Shown: positions 43,487 through 53,141, counted from the first letter of the stretch. The stretch: 64,000 nucleotides of DNA from Phycisphaerales bacterium (GCA_030748575.1 JASMLR010000008.1:1-64000), one strand, 5' to 3'. Notes: generated by a model not told the origin, from the sequence alone. Numbers and translations: made by a program.

Positions 43487-44635
43487 ATGTCTGAAGCAAC
43501 CACCACCATGACCATGGACAAAGGGCTTGATCACACCATTATTGGTGAGTCAACCAAGTCCTTCATTGACGGCCAGAAGGGTGTGCTGGAGTACGTGGGC
43601 ATCGATATCGACAGCCTTGCGAGGAACTCGACGTTCGAAGAGACGTGCTTCCTGCTGTGGAACGATCGTCTGCCGACGCCCGACGAACTGGAGGCGTACA
43701 CCAGGCGGATTCGGTCGCACTATGACCTCTCCGATGCCATGTGGGACGCTGTTCGCGCGGTGCCTCATGGTGCGCCGCCCATGCACGTTCTGCAGGCGAT
43801 GGTGGCGATGCTCGCCTTTGAGGATCCTGCCTGTGACGATCAGTCCCGGGACGCCGAGGAGGAGAAGGCCATCCGCATCCTCGCCAAGACGCCTGCAATC
43901 ATCGCCAACTTTGACCGAGTGCGTAAGGGACTGGAGATTGTTCGCCCGGACGCCGGTGACGACATTGCGACCAGTTTCCTCCGGATGCTCAATGGCGCCG
44001 CGCCTGGCGAGGCAAGTGCCAAGGCCCTCGACGTCTGCCTCATCCTCCACGCGGATCACGGGATCAACGCGTCGACCTTCGCCACGATGGTCGTCGTGGG
44101 TACGGAAAGCGATATGTACTCCGCCGTCACCGGGGCCATTGGAACGCTCCGCGGGCCGTTGCACGGGGGCGCCAATGAACGCGTCATGCACATGCTGCAG
44201 GAGATTGACGGGCTCGACGCTGTTGAAGATTTCGTGCTCGGTCGGTTGTCCCGCAAGGAGAAGGTCCCGGGATTCGGGCACCGTGTGTACAAGGCGATCG
44301 ACCCACGTGCGACCTACCTCAAGACCTTTGCGGAATCGATTGCGACTGAGACCGGGAATCTCGACCTGTTCCACATGAGTCGTCGCATTGAAGAGATCAT
44401 GGAGTCACAGGTGGGCGCCAAGGGTATTCACCCCAACGTCGACTTCTACTCGGCGACCACGTACTACTCGCTGGGCCTGGCCATCGATCTGTTTACACCG
44501 ATCTTTGCCATGAGCCGCAACGCAGGCTGGGCAGCCCACGCCCTTGAGCGTCTGGAAGACAACCGTCTGATCAGGCCTCGTTGTCAGTACACCGGCCCTC
44601 ATGGGGCGGCTTACATTCCTGCGTCCGAACGCTGA
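43487..44635 (+). CDS. gltA: Citrate synthase
   Basis: Condenses oxaloacetate and acetyl-CoA. Seen: LRGPLHGGANERV (catalytic His), PGFGHRVYKAIDPRA, HPNVDFYSATTYYSLG (catalytic Asp) and HADHGINASTFA. 382 residues, the shorter dimeric type like Bacillus CitZ/archaeal enzymes rather than the 427-residue hexameric one. AGGAG 8 nt before ATG 43487. The last 25 bp overlap the convergent FG-GAP gene. Confidence 0.97.
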   Translation: MSEATTTMTMDKGLDHTIIGESTKSFIDGQKGVLEYVGIDIDSLARNSTFEETCFLLWNDRLPTPDELEAYTRRIRSHYDLSDAMWDAVRAVPHGAPPMHVLQAMVAMLAFEDPACDDQSRDAEEEKAIRILAKTPAIIANFDRVRKGLEIVRPDAGDDIATSFLRMLNGAAPGEASAKALDVCLILHADHGINASTFATMVVVGTESDMYSAVTGAIGTLRGPLHGGANERVMHMLQEIDGLDAVEDFVLGRLSRKEKVPGFGHRVYKAIDPRATYLKTFAESIATETGNLDLFHMSRRIEEIMESQVGAKGIHPNVDFYSATTYYSLGLAIDLFTPIFAMSRNAGWAAHALERLEDNRLIRPRCQYTGPHGAAYIPASER

Positions 44636-46929
44636 TCGGCGGATGACTCAGGCTGCTCGTAGATGAGCAGTCGATCGTGGCAAAGCATGACGACGTCGTG
44701 GGCGCCGTCGCCGGTCAGGTCTGCGATGGCCACATGGCGAGGCTGGTACTCGCGGGCGTCTCCGCCGTGAAACAACTGGGTTTCAAAGATCTGGAACCCC
44801 GTGGCGTGCAGCAACTGTTCGGTGGCATCGAATGTGAAGATCTCGAACATCTGCTCGCCCGCGTCCAGCGCGACCATGTCGCCGTACCCGTCGGCGTTGA
44901 TGTCGCCCACGGCCAGCCGGTGTGGGACGTGTCCGTCGAGAGGACTCTTCCATGAGCCCGCTTCGTGGAGGGCCCTTCGTTGTCCGCCGAGCGGAATGAC
45001 CGCGAAGCCATCTTCGCCAATCGTGAGGATGCCGGGCGCTTCGCCCGAGAATCGCCCGGTTGCCAGCGGGCCGGGGGTGAAGCCGCGGATTCGGAGCGAT
45101 TCAGACTGCTTCCAGCCCTCGCCGTCTTCGTCCGGCTGAAATATGAGGATTCGATCGTTGGCCTTGTCGGCTGCGACGAGGGTGCCATCGAGGGGGGCAA
45201 CGGCGACCAGATCGCTGTCCGGATCATCCGTGTTGAACTGCCGCACAACCCGCCATCCGCCGCCGTCTCCCGGTGCGTAGCGGACGGCGCGGACGAAATT
45301 GCCATCAGCGACGAGGAGTTCATCCGTGCCGTCGCCGTTGACGTCCAGCGTGGCAATGTTGTCGCTCTGAGCGGCGTCGACCAATCCGTACTGGCCCATG
45401 GATCGCTTCTCGAGTTTGGTGAAACCTCCCTCGCCGTCTGCCAGCAGGAGCATCATTGGTCGCTCCCGCGTCAGGACGATGAGATCTTCATGGCCGTCCT
45501 GGTCGACATCAACAGACTGAATGTGGTCGGGCTTTCGGCTGAGCGATCCGAGATCGATGGTGCGGGCCTCGTCGCTCGTGAGGTCGAGCAGATCGAGGAC
45601 ATAGTCCCGCTTGTTGTTGGCCACGATGGCGGCGTGCGGCGCTCCGCCCAGCGTGACGACGTTCATGGCGGCCGGCTCGTTGCCGTCCGAAATCGGGATG
45701 GGGGTGGGGAATGGCAGTTCGCCCTCGCCCAGCGGCGTTCTTCCGACGATGCCTTCCTCGGAGGACATCACCAGTAACTCCGCGGGGTGATCGGGGGAAG
45801 CGGCCGCTACGGCGATCGCGTCGATGTCCTTGAGGCTCGGTGAGGAGTCGCCCGCGATCAGGTCGCCGTCGGCCGACTGCAGGAACACGGTCAGCGCGTT
45901 GGACCGCGTGTCCGCGGCAACCAGATCCGTTCGCCCGTCGCCATCGACGTCGGTCACCGCCCAGGCGCGATTGCGCTTTCCCGGGTCGGGGAATCCGTGG
46001 ACGGTAAAGGCAGCCTCGCGGTCGCCGGTTGCGTCCACGTCTTCGTGCTGCAGGTCGTACAGGACGACTCGGCGGGCGTTTCGTTCAATGACCGCAATTC
46101 GCTTGGCGGGCGACCCGCGCCGTCCGATGGCTTCAAACTCCACGATGGGCGGCATCTCAAAGATGGTCTGTGGTCCTGGCTCGACACCCTGATCTCCCCG
46201 CCTTCCGAACCAGATTCGCACGGGCGCCGCGTTGTCCGGGCTGATGCCGGCAATGTCCATCAGGCCGTCCCCGTCGTAGTCTGCGGGAACGATTCCGGAG
46301 ATCGTTGCGCCGGCCGGATACCGACGCATCGGTCCGAGGGAGAACCCGTCAATGGGCCAGATGGTCAGTTCGCCCGCGACAATCGACGCGAGTTGGGGCG
46401 CCCCGTCGCCTGAAATGTCCGTGACCGCGAAGGCGGCTGGCGATGCTGCGAGTTTGCTGACATTCCGGCGAAGTTCGGCAGTGAACGAGCCGGGCTGCGT
46501 CTGCCGAAGCATCACGATGCGGCCAGGGGGGCCCGCCGTCACCAGGTCTTCAAGCCCGTCGCCGTCCACATCCTTCGCGGCCATCGCGGCCACGACGTCT
46601 GCGACGGGAACGAGGATCCGCTCAAATCGCCAGTGATCCGGAAACTCATTGATGTCCCGCGGCATGTCGACCTGATCGTCCGGGCTGGCGTCGGGCTTCT
46701 GCTGGAGGATCTCAATTCTGCTGCGGTGGTTGTTGGCCACGACGATGTCGTTCAGCCCGTCCCCGTTCATGTCTGCCACCATCAGTGGGCCGGGGCCGTC
46801 ACCGATGGGTATGACCTCAAGGGCATCGAAGCCGAAGTAGTCGGCGAGCGATCCCTGGTCATCAGTCTGCGCGGAAGCCGTCGCCAGCAGACCGCAGAGG
46901 CAGGTTGTCGTCAAAGGCAGGGGCAGCAT
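44611..46929 (-). CDS. Secreted FG-GAP/VCBS repeat protein
   Basis: 772 residues with a signal peptide (LCGLLATASAQ). The mature part is a run of FG-GAP/VCBS blades with D-x-D/N-x-D-G-x-x-D calcium loops: VADMNGDGLNDIVV, AKDVDGDGLEDLV, PADYDGDGLMDIAG, VTDVDGDGRTDLV, VDVDQDGHEDLIV, TLDVNGDGTDELLV and near the end GDINADGYGDMVA and IADLTGDGAHDVV. About a dozen blades fit one or two beta-propellers. Likely a cell-surface or periplasmic binding protein. A minus-strand TACCAT at 46954-46959 and GGAG 8 nt before the ATG serve as promoter and ribosome site. Confidence 0.88.
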   Translation of the reverse strand: MLPLPLTTTCLCGLLATASAQTDDQGSLADYFGFDALEVIPIGDGPGPLMVADMNGDGLNDIVVANNHRSRIEILQQKPDASPDDQVDMPRDINEFPDHWRFERILVPVADVVAAMAAKDVDGDGLEDLVTAGPPGRIVMLRQTQPGSFTAELRRNVSKLAASPAAFAVTDISGDGAPQLASIVAGELTIWPIDGFSLGPMRRYPAGATISGIVPADYDGDGLMDIAGISPDNAAPVRIWFGRRGDQGVEPGPQTIFEMPPIVEFEAIGRRGSPAKRIAVIERNARRVVLYDLQHEDVDATGDREAAFTVHGFPDPGKRNRAWAVTDVDGDGRTDLVAADTRSNALTVFLQSADGDLIAGDSSPSLKDIDAIAVAAASPDHPAELLVMSSEEGIVGRTPLGEGELPFPTPIPISDGNEPAAMNVVTLGGAPHAAIVANNKRDYVLDLLDLTSDEARTIDLGSLSRKPDHIQSVDVDQDGHEDLIVLTRERPMMLLLADGEGGFTKLEKRSMGQYGLVDAAQSDNIATLDVNGDGTDELLVADGNFVRAVRYAPGDGGGWRVVRQFNTDDPDSDLVAVAPLDGTLVAADKANDRILIFQPDEDGEGWKQSESLRIRGFTPGPLATGRFSGEAPGILTIGEDGFAVIPLGGQRRALHEAGSWKSPLDGHVPHRLAVGDINADGYGDMVALDAGEQMFEIFTFDATEQLLHATGFQIFETQLFHGGDAREYQPRHVAIADLTGDGAHDVVMLCHDRLLIYEQPESSADQRSDAGM

Positions 46930-46995
46930 GCAGGTGTCTCCGTCGTGGGAACCATGGTAGGCAGGTGGGGTGGGGGCCGTCGGCTTGCGGCGGGC

Positions 46996-47001
46996 TACAC
47001 T
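46996..47001 (+). promoter_or_regulatory. -10-like box of the trypsin-like protease gene
   Basis: TACACT lies 40 nt before ATG 47042; a strong AGGAGG follows at 47029-47034, 7 nt before the start. Confidence 0.4.
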
Positions 47002-47041
47002 GAGCGGCGTCGAGGCCATTGAGCGGCCAGGAGGTTTCAGG

Positions 47042-47983
47042 ATGCGAGTGCGTACTTGGGTGTGTGCGGTGATGCTGACGGCCGGGGCGGGGGCGGACGT
47101 TGTCGTTCTGGACGACGGGGGCGAACTCCATGGCGATGTGATCAAACAGGACGAGCGGAGCCTGTGGATCGATGTCGGCCCGACGGTGGTCAAGATCGAC
47201 AACAACGACGTCAAGGATGTGCGGGTGGAGCGAGCGGAGGAGGTTGCGTCGGTTCCGACGGGTTCCATCTTCCACGTCGTTGACCAGGCGCCTGAACTGA
47301 GCATCCGCCAGCAGGCGGCTCGGGTCAAGCCTTCGGTCGTGCTCGTCAAGACGCCCTCGGGCACGGGGTCGGGCGTCATCGTCCACGAGGACGGGTATGT
47401 CGTGACCAATGCGCACGTGATTCAGGGCGAGAAGGATCTCCGCCTCGTGACCTGGAGGCCCACGGAGGACGGGACGCTGGCCCGACGCACGATTCCCGAC
47501 ATCCAGATTGTCGCGGTGAACAACCACCTGGATCTGGCGCTCCTGAAGTTGCCGGCGGAAGACGGCACCAGTTGGCCGTGGGTGCCTCTGGAGGCGTGGG
47601 AATCCATCGAGGTCGGGCAGCCCGTGTTTGCGATCGGCAATCCGCTCGGGCTTGAACAGACGACGAGCCAGGGGGTGGTGTCTACAACGCAGCGGAGTTT
47701 CGACGGGCTCAGCTACATTCAGACGGACGCAGCGATCAATCCCGGGAACTCCGGGGGACCCCTGTTCAACGTCGGGGGCGAGGTCATCGGCATCACGAAC
47801 ATGGGGATTCTCTCGGGCGAAGCCCTCGGCTTTGCGATTCCAACGCGGTACGTGAAGGACTTCCTGCGGAATCGTGAGGCGTTTGCGTACGACCCGTCGA
47901 ACCCCAACACCGGCCACAACTACCACGCGCCTCCTCACCGGGTCCAGCCCGGGCAGGCGCCCATGTTGGAGAAAACCCCGTGA
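47042..47983 (+). CDS. Trypsin-like serine protease (HtrA/S1C without PDZ)
   Basis: 313 residues. Signal peptide (VCAVMLTAGAGA) then a short N-terminal beta domain (DDGGELHGDVIKQDERSLWID) and the protease: catalytic His in VVTNAHVIQG, Asp in NNHLDLALLKL, Ser in NPGNSGGPLFN. There is no PDZ domain, so it may act without PDZ-based activation. It is coupled to the following gene through a GTGA overlap. Confidence 0.9.
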   Translation: MRVRTWVCAVMLTAGAGADVVVLDDGGELHGDVIKQDERSLWIDVGPTVVKIDNNDVKDVRVERAEEVASVPTGSIFHVVDQAPELSIRQQAARVKPSVVLVKTPSGTGSGVIVHEDGYVVTNAHVIQGEKDLRLVTWRPTEDGTLARRTIPDIQIVAVNNHLDLALLKLPAEDGTSWPWVPLEAWESIEVGQPVFAIGNPLGLEQTTSQGVVSTTQRSFDGLSYIQTDAAINPGNSGGPLFNVGGEVIGITNMGILSGEALGFAIPTRYVKDFLRNREAFAYDPSNPNTGHNYHAPPHRVQPGQAPMLEKTP

Positions 47984-49740
47984 CAGATCCACTTCGCAAC
48001 TCGATGGTCGCGCTACTCGCGTGCTGTACGGCAACGGTTTCAATGGCGGGGCCGCTCCGGATTCAGGAGGTCGCCCCGGACTCGGCGGTCGCCGTCCTGC
48101 AAGTTCGCGAGGTGTCCGACCTGGTCGCCACCCTTCGGGGACACGGTGTGTTGATTGACGAGGACGAAGCCGACTGGGACGCGTACATCGGGAGTGTTGC
48201 CGATGAACTCCCCAGTGGCTTCTCCGTCGTCCTCGACGGGGTGCTGCAGGAGACCGGCGCGTTGGATCTCATCTCGTCGATGTCGATTGGCGTCGCGACA
48301 TGGATCGATGACGGGGATCGTGGGAAGTCCCTCACCGTGGCGGGCTGGGTTGACTTCGGGGTTCAGGCGGAGCCGATCACGACCGCCTGGGACGCGGCCT
48401 GGGAGGAGATTCGCAAGCGGCCGTCTGCGGTGACCGAGTCGGTGCTGGGGCGGGACGTCGATCGTCTGCAGTCGCAGGCCGATGCCGAGTCGCCCGCGGA
48501 CCCCATGCCCAAAGATCTCTGGGCGGTGCGAGCGGAGGGGCGGGCCTACATCTCCAACACCAGAGCAGGCATGGAGCGGCTGCTGGATGCTGCCGACGGC
48601 ACGACCTTCGACGACGCGCTTGGAGACTCCGAGTCCTGGTCAGCGGTACGGGGCATGGTGGGGCCGCACGACGCACTGCTCTTCGCCCTGTTTACCGAAC
48701 GGGCCTTTGAGGCAGGCGGGCTCTTTGACCCGATGGGCCTGACGCACATGCTGCAGGCCTCCACGGATGCCTTCATCGGCCCGATCCGGGCCATCGCCGT
48801 TGCTGGCGGTACAGGCGGGTCTGACACGATGGTGGAGGCGTCGGCAGCCCTGTGGATGCCGGAGGGCCTGGGCGGCCTGCTTCGGCTCCTCGCCGGCGAC
48901 ACGCAGATCGGAGGCGTTCCGAAGTGGCTCGGCCCGGATGCAATCTCCGTGACCAGACTGAACGTCAGGTTCAAGCGTATTCCGGACTGGTTGCGGCAGG
49001 TGGTCGCGTCCAACCCGATGCTCATGGGCGTCGGTCAGATGCTCGATCAGATCGAACCGGCCATGCGAGCGATTCTCGATCCACTGGACCGAGAGATGTT
49101 GATGATCGGTACGCTCACGCATCCCATCTCCCAGGAGAGCCTGAGGGATCTGCAGGTCATCGCGTGCAGCAATCCCGTGGGCCTCTCAGACGCGCTGACC
49201 GCTACGGCCGCCGAGTCCGGCATGGAGCCACGGGAGTTTCAGGGGCATCAGATCTGGTCCACCGAACTCGATGGGTTGGGTCCGCTGCCAATGCCGGGCA
49301 TGCCGGCGGGCCGCGTGAGTCTGGCAGTTGCGGCGGACTCGCTGCTGGTCGGAGACGATGCGGCCGTCGAGGCCGCGCTTCGGAGCATTGGCGACCATGG
49401 CCGGGACGGGCCGGCGTGGGCGGGCCGGGTTCTTGATCAGTTCCCCGACGAAGCGGTCGCCGCATGGGGGGGCTGGAACCTTCCCGAGAGCCTGATCGCC
49501 GCGGCGGAGGTCTCTCGGCTGCGGATGCGGGCGTGGGAAGCCGAACTCAAAGCGGACGACCCCGAACTCTGGGAGGAGATCAAGGGTGAACTTGCAGAGG
49601 AGGCGGACTCCGAATCGACCGAGCGAGCGGCGAAGTTCGCTGAAGCCCTCGGCCCGCTCGGCTGGTGGGCGACCTCGGCCGATGACGGGTTCCGCCTGCG
49701 GCTCTTTGTGCTTCCTTCTGAGGCCGCTGCTTCCCGCTGA
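47980..49740 (+). CDS. Hypothetical exported protein
   Basis: 586 residues, GTG start overlapping the protease stop. N-terminal signal peptide (MVALLACCTATVSMAG). The body (IQEVAPDSAVAVLQVREVSDLVATL, AYISNTRAGMERLLDA, MPAGRVSLAVAADSLLVGDDAAVEAALRS) resembles the large DUF3352-type planctomycetal proteins, an assignment made by pattern only. A Glu/Asp-rich helical stretch precedes the C-terminus. It could be substrate or partner of the protease before it. Confidence 0.75.
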   Translation: MTDPLRNSMVALLACCTATVSMAGPLRIQEVAPDSAVAVLQVREVSDLVATLRGHGVLIDEDEADWDAYIGSVADELPSGFSVVLDGVLQETGALDLISSMSIGVATWIDDGDRGKSLTVAGWVDFGVQAEPITTAWDAAWEEIRKRPSAVTESVLGRDVDRLQSQADAESPADPMPKDLWAVRAEGRAYISNTRAGMERLLDAADGTTFDDALGDSESWSAVRGMVGPHDALLFALFTERAFEAGGLFDPMGLTHMLQASTDAFIGPIRAIAVAGGTGGSDTMVEASAALWMPEGLGGLLRLLAGDTQIGGVPKWLGPDAISVTRLNVRFKRIPDWLRQVVASNPMLMGVGQMLDQIEPAMRAILDPLDREMLMIGTLTHPISQESLRDLQVIACSNPVGLSDALTATAAESGMEPREFQGHQIWSTELDGLGPLPMPGMPAGRVSLAVAADSLLVGDDAAVEAALRSIGDHGRDGPAWAGRVLDQFPDEAVAAWGGWNLPESLIAAAEVSRLRMRAWEAELKADDPELWEEIKGELAEEADSESTERAAKFAEALGPLGWWATSADDGFRLRLFVLPSEAAASR

Positions 49741-49754
49741 GCGCGCCGCGTCGC

Positions 49755-49770
49755 CCTGACGCCGGTCAGG
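49755..49770. terminator. Hairpin between convergent genes
   Basis: CCTGAC/GTCAGG, a 6-bp stem with a 4-nt loop, overlaps the mlaE stop codon. Weak terminator candidate. Confidence 0.3.
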
Positions 49771-50605
49771 TCCAGCCCAGTTCGAGGAAGACCGCGTCGT
49801 AGAGCAGGTCGCTCACAATCACCGCAACGATCGTCTGAACGACGGTGTCTGTCGTCGCCTTGCCGACACCTGCAGCCCCGCCGCTGACCCGCAGGCCGTT
49901 GTAGCAGGCGATCGCCCCAAGCATCAGGCCGAATGTCGCCGCCTTGAGAAGGCCCGTCAGGAAATCTGCCAGATTCAGTTGAGCCAGCGTGTTGTCGATG
50001 TAGGTCGTGAGGCCGACGTCAAAGAACAGGACTGAAACGCCGCAACTGAACGCGACCGCGGTGACGTCCGCGAGCACGGTGAGGAGTACCAGGCTTACGG
50101 CGGTTGCGGTCATTCGGGGTAGTACGAGAAACCGCACGGGGTCCAGCGCGTGCGCTTCGAGCGCTTCGATCTCCTCGCCAACCACCATGGTGCCAATCTC
50201 CGCAGCGATGGAGGCGCCTGCGAAACCGGTCAGGACGACGGCGGAGATGATCGGGCCCATTTCGCGGAACACCGCGATGCCGACGATGTTGGCGATCTTG
50301 CTCTCCTGGCCAAGTTCGGAGAGCGGTGGGTACATGGAGATCGCCAAAATCAGGCCAATGCATGCACTCACGACCAGCACAATGGTCATCGAACGCACAC
50401 CGACTCGAACCATCTGGGCAACGATGGCAGGCCAGCCGAGCCGCACCCTGCTGCGCCGGAGGGATCGCAGGTACCAGGCCCCGACCATTCGAGTGAGGCC
50501 GGTCGTGCCGCCGACCAGGTGCAGGAGGTCGATTGCCTTCTGTCCGATGCGGCCGATGCCCCGCGTGACCGCCGAGCCGCTGTCTGGATGAGGTGTGTCA
50601 GGCAT
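49766..50605 (-). CDS. mlaE: MlaE/YrbE-family ABC permease
   Basis: Permease of phospholipid-type transporters that keep outer-membrane lipid asymmetry. 279 residues, five or six membrane helices; family motifs LILAISMYPPLSELGQE, FREMGPIISAVVLTGFAGASIAAEIGTM, EEIEALEAHALDPVRFLVLPRM, and the C-terminal CYNGLRVSGGAAGVGKATTD. The ATPase (mlaF) and the MCE protein (mlaD) are not adjacent. Its start overlaps the STAS gene stop by 8 bp. Confidence 0.95.
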   Translation of the reverse strand: MPDTPHPDSGSAVTRGIGRIGQKAIDLLHLVGGTTGLTRMVGAWYLRSLRRSRVRLGWPAIVAQMVRVGVRSMTIVLVVSACIGLILAISMYPPLSELGQESKIANIVGIAVFREMGPIISAVVLTGFAGASIAAEIGTMVVGEEIEALEAHALDPVRFLVLPRMTATAVSLVLLTVLADVTAVAFSCGVSVLFFDVGLTTYIDNTLAQLNLADFLTGLLKAATFGLMLGAIACYNGLRVSGGAAGVGKATTDTVVQTIVAVIVSDLLYDAVFLELGWT

Positions 50606-50930
50606 CGGAGTCGCGAATGGTGAAGACGGTATCCAACTTGGAGATCTTGAAGATGGACGCGACGCGGTGCGATGGACTGACCAGCGTCAGGGTTCGCTGC
50701 TGCCGGCGGCACGTCTGAAGCGCTTCAACGAGCGTGGCGACCCCCGAAGAGTCCATGTAGGGGACTTCCGAGAGAACGATCTCGACGGGAAGGGTGCCTT
50801 CGGCAAGGGCGGCCTGCAGCGACCGCCGCAGGCTCGGGGATGTCGAGAGGTCAATCTCGCCCCGCGGCGTCACTCGAAGCACGTCGCCCTCCGTGGCGCA
50901 ATCGATGGTGAGCGATTTGTCAGTGGCCAT
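50598..50930 (-). CDS. STAS-domain protein (MlaB-like or anti-anti-sigma)
   Basis: 110 residues. Single STAS fold: LRVTPRGEIDLSTSPSLRRSL, then VPYMDSSGVATLVEAL, where the first Ser of DSSG is the residue phosphorylated in SpoIIAA/RsbV proteins. Overlaps mlaE (8 bp) and the HATPase gene (11 bp), so all three are coupled. MlaB is a STAS subunit bound to MlaE, so the protein may be a transporter subunit, a sigma-factor regulator, or both. Confidence 0.88.
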   Translation of the reverse strand: MATDKSLTIDCATEGDVLRVTPRGEIDLSTSPSLRRSLQAALAEGTLPVEIVLSEVPYMDSSGVATLVEALQTCRRQQRTLTLVSPSHRVASIFKISKLDTVFTIRDSDA

Positions 50931-51396
50931 CGGCTGCGTTCTCCAGGGTGAGGGTCCGGGCCGGAATGTGAACACGCATCGTCAGCAGGGTGCCGCCCTC
51001 CGGCCGATGCTGCCAGGTCACCTCGTCGGTCGCCTGCTGAATGAGATGCACGCCCAGGCCGCCGGGCCGGACGTCATCCAGGTTTCGGGACTTGATCAGG
51101 TCGAGCGGCACCTGCGTGCCATCGTCCTCCAGCACAATGGTCAGGTCGATGCCCTCGCCGGCCCGGGCCGCGCGGCACCGCATGCGAATCCGGCCGCCAG
51201 GTTTCTCCTGATAGGCGTGGCGAACGATGTTGGATGCCGCTTCATCGACGGCCATGGCCAGTTCATGGGCTCGGTCGTCGGTCAGGCTGCGGCGGCGGCT
51301 CCAGAACTCGATGGTGTCCCGGAGGATGCCCAAGAGGTCTGGCTTGGCGTCGATTTCGACAGCGATTTCAGAATGGTCGCATTCAGGGTCGGGCAT
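50920..51396 (-). CDS. RsbW/SpoIIAB-like serine kinase (HATPase)
   Basis: 158 residues. GHKL ATP-binding motifs: N-box [15 protein letters not shown]1 EDDGTQV, and G2 [10 protein letters not shown]. Such proteins bind a sigma factor and phosphorylate a STAS partner. ATG 51396 is preferred because TATGAT lies upstream with an ATG at 51414 inside or next to it; using 51414 adds 6 residues. It lies upstream of STAS and mlaE in one transcript. No sigma factor gene is adjacent. Confidence 0.87.
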   Translation of the reverse strand: MPDPECDHSEIAVEIDAKPDLLGILRDTIEFWSRRRSLTDDRAHELAMAVDEAASNIVRHAYQEKPGGRIRMRCRAARAGEGIDLTIVLEDDGTQVPLDLIKSRNLDDVRPGGLGVHLIQQATDEVTWQHRPEGGTLLTMRVHIPARTLTLENAADGH

Positions 51397-51410
51397 GGCA
51401 GTGGGGCCGA

Positions 51411-51416
51411 TCATAC
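51411..51416 (-). promoter_or_regulatory. -10-like box of the HATPase-STAS-mlaE operon
   Basis: Minus-strand TATGAT (5 of 6 to consensus) directly follows the 19-bp repeats and ends 14 nt before ATG 51396. Confidence 0.4.
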
Positions 51417-51460
51417 CGAGGAACCGGTTTCTTACCGAGGAACCGGTTTCCTTACGGAGG
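51414..51460. repeat. 19-bp tandem repeat with AACCGGTT core
   Basis: Two nearly identical copies (51414-51432 and 51433-51451) of TACCGAGGAACCGGTTTCT, differing at the last base, and the start of a third (TACGGAGGGA at 51453-51460 with a shift of one base). Each copy contains the palindrome GAACCGGTTTC. The position between a divergent anti-sigma-type operon and guaA is that of an operator or of ECF-like -35 elements (GGAACC). Function is inferred from position only. Confidence 0.85.
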
Positions 51461-51519
51461 GACAGGCTTCACACCCCCGGGGGCAGGCCGTGGCTCTGAT
51501 CCAACCACCGCGGCTCGGG

Positions 51520-51525
51520 TAGACT
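51520..51525 (+). promoter_or_regulatory. -10-like box of guaA
   Basis: TAGACT, then a leader with GAGGAG (51539-51544) 7 nt before ATG 51552. Unlike many genes here it has a normal ribosome site. Confidence 0.45.
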
Positions 51526-51551
51526 CCCCGCCTTCTCTGAGGAGCCCAGCC

Positions 51552-53141
51552 ATGGCGAGCCCAGCCATCGGCTCGACCCGGCCAGCCGGCGTCGAGACCA
51601 TCGCAATTCTCGACTTCGGAAGCCAGTACGCCCAGTTGATCGCTCGCCGCGTCAGAGAGGCCGGCGCGTTCAGCGTACTGGTGGCGCCCGATGTGGACCT
51701 CGACGATCTGAAGTCGCTGGACCCGGCCGGCATCATCCTCTCGGGAGGGCCTGCCAGCATTGACCAACCGGGGGCGCCACGCTGCGATCCCGCCGTGCTG
51801 GATTTGGGCGTGCCGGTTCTTGGGATCTGCTATGGCATGCAGCTCGGCTGCCACCTGCTCGGCGCGACGGTCGATCGCGCCGAGTCCCGCGAGTACGGTC
51901 GAGCCCGCATGGCCATCGCGTCGCCGACCGGACTCTTTGAGGGGCTTCCCTCGGACATGACGGTCTGGATGAGCCACGGCGATCAGATCACGCACCTGCC
52001 GGACGAGTTTGACGTCATGGCGGAGACGGCCACGTGCCCCGCCGCGGCGGTTGTTCACCGGACCCGCAAGTTCTACGGGCTGCAGTTTCATCCGGAGGTG
52101 ACGCACACACCGCATGGGATCGATCTGCTTCGCAACTTCCTCTACGAGGTTTGCGGGTGCCGGGGCACCTGGCGAATGGCTGACTTCATGGAAGCCCAGT
52201 GCGCGGCGCTGCCCGAACTTGTGGGCGATCGTCGCGTCATTTGCGGACTGAGCGGAGGCGTGGACTCCTCCGTGGTCGCAGCACTTCTGCACCGGGCGAT
52301 CGGGGACAGGCTCACGTGCATCTTCGTGGACAACGGTCTGTTGCGGAAGAACGAACGGGAACTGGTGGAGACAACGTTCCGCGATCACTTCGACATCGAT
52401 CTTCGTGTGGTTGACGCGTCGAAGGCGTTTCTGGCGGATCTGGCCGGGATCGAGGACCCCCAGGAGAAGCGCCGGCGGATCGGGCACCGCTTCATCGACG
52501 TCTTTCGCACATCGGCCGACGAAGTTGCTGCTTCGGGAGGGCCGCCTGTGCACTTCCTCGCGCAGGGCACGCTCTATCCCGATGTCATCGAATCGGGGCA
52601 CGGCCACGCTGGAACTGCGGCCAACATCAAGCTGCACCACAACGTCGGCGGCCTCCCAGAGGAACTCGGCTTCGAACTCATCGAGCCGCTTCGAGATCTC
52701 TTCAAGGACGAAGTGCGGACACTGGGCGAAGTGCTGGGTCTGCCGCCCCATGTGGTCTGGAGGCATCCATTCCCGGGGCCCGGCCTTGCCGTCCGTGTGC
52801 TGGGAGACATTGAAGAGTCCAAGTTGGACCTGCTCCGCGACTGCGACGAAATCGTGCTTGACGAGATTGTCTCTGCCAACCTGTATCGCAACACAAACCA
52901 GGTGTTCGCCGTACTCCTGCCGGTCAAGAGCGTGGGCGTCATGGGCGACGGGCGAACGTACGACTCGGTTGTGGCGGTGCGAGCAGTGGAAACGCAGGAC
53001 TTCATGACGGCGGACTGGGCGAGAATTCCCTACGACGTACTGGCGACCATCAGCAACCGCATTATCAATGAAGTGTCCGGTGTGAACCGCGTTGTGTACG
53101 ACATCTCGAGCAAGCCACCCGCCACGATCGAGTGGGAGTGA
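51552..53141 (+). CDS. guaA: GMP synthase (glutamine-hydrolysing)
   Basis: Converts XMP to GMP. N-terminal glutaminase with [16 protein letters not shown], nucleophile Cys93 in GICYGMQL, and LQFHPEVTH; then the ATP-pyrophosphatase P-loop [17 protein letters not shown]; then the dimerisation domain ([16 protein letters not shown], ending KPPATIEWE). 529 residues, full length. Its stop abuts that of the convergent PIN-TRAM gene with no bases between. Confidence 0.98.
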   Translation: MASPAIGSTRPAGVETIAILDFGSQYAQLIARRVREAGAFSVLVAPDVDLDDLKSLDPAGIILSGGPASIDQPGAPRCDPAVLDLGVPVLGICYGMQLGCHLLGATVDRAESREYGRARMAIASPTGLFEGLPSDMTVWMSHGDQITHLPDEFDVMAETATCPAAAVVHRTRKFYGLQFHPEVTHTPHGIDLLRNFLYEVCGCRGTWRMADFMEAQCAALPELVGDRRVICGLSGGVDSSVVAALLHRAIGDRLTCIFVDNGLLRKNERELVETTFRDHFDIDLRVVDASKAFLADLAGIEDPQEKRRRIGHRFIDVFRTSADEVAASGGPPVHFLAQGTLYPDVIESGHGHAGTAANIKLHHNVGGLPEELGFELIEPLRDLFKDEVRTLGEVLGLPPHVVWRHPFPGPGLAVRVLGDIEESKLDLLRDCDEIVLDEIVSANLYRNTNQVFAVLLPVKSVGVMGDGRTYDSVVAVRAVETQDFMTADWARIPYDVLATISNRIINEVSGVNRVVYDISSKPPATIEWE

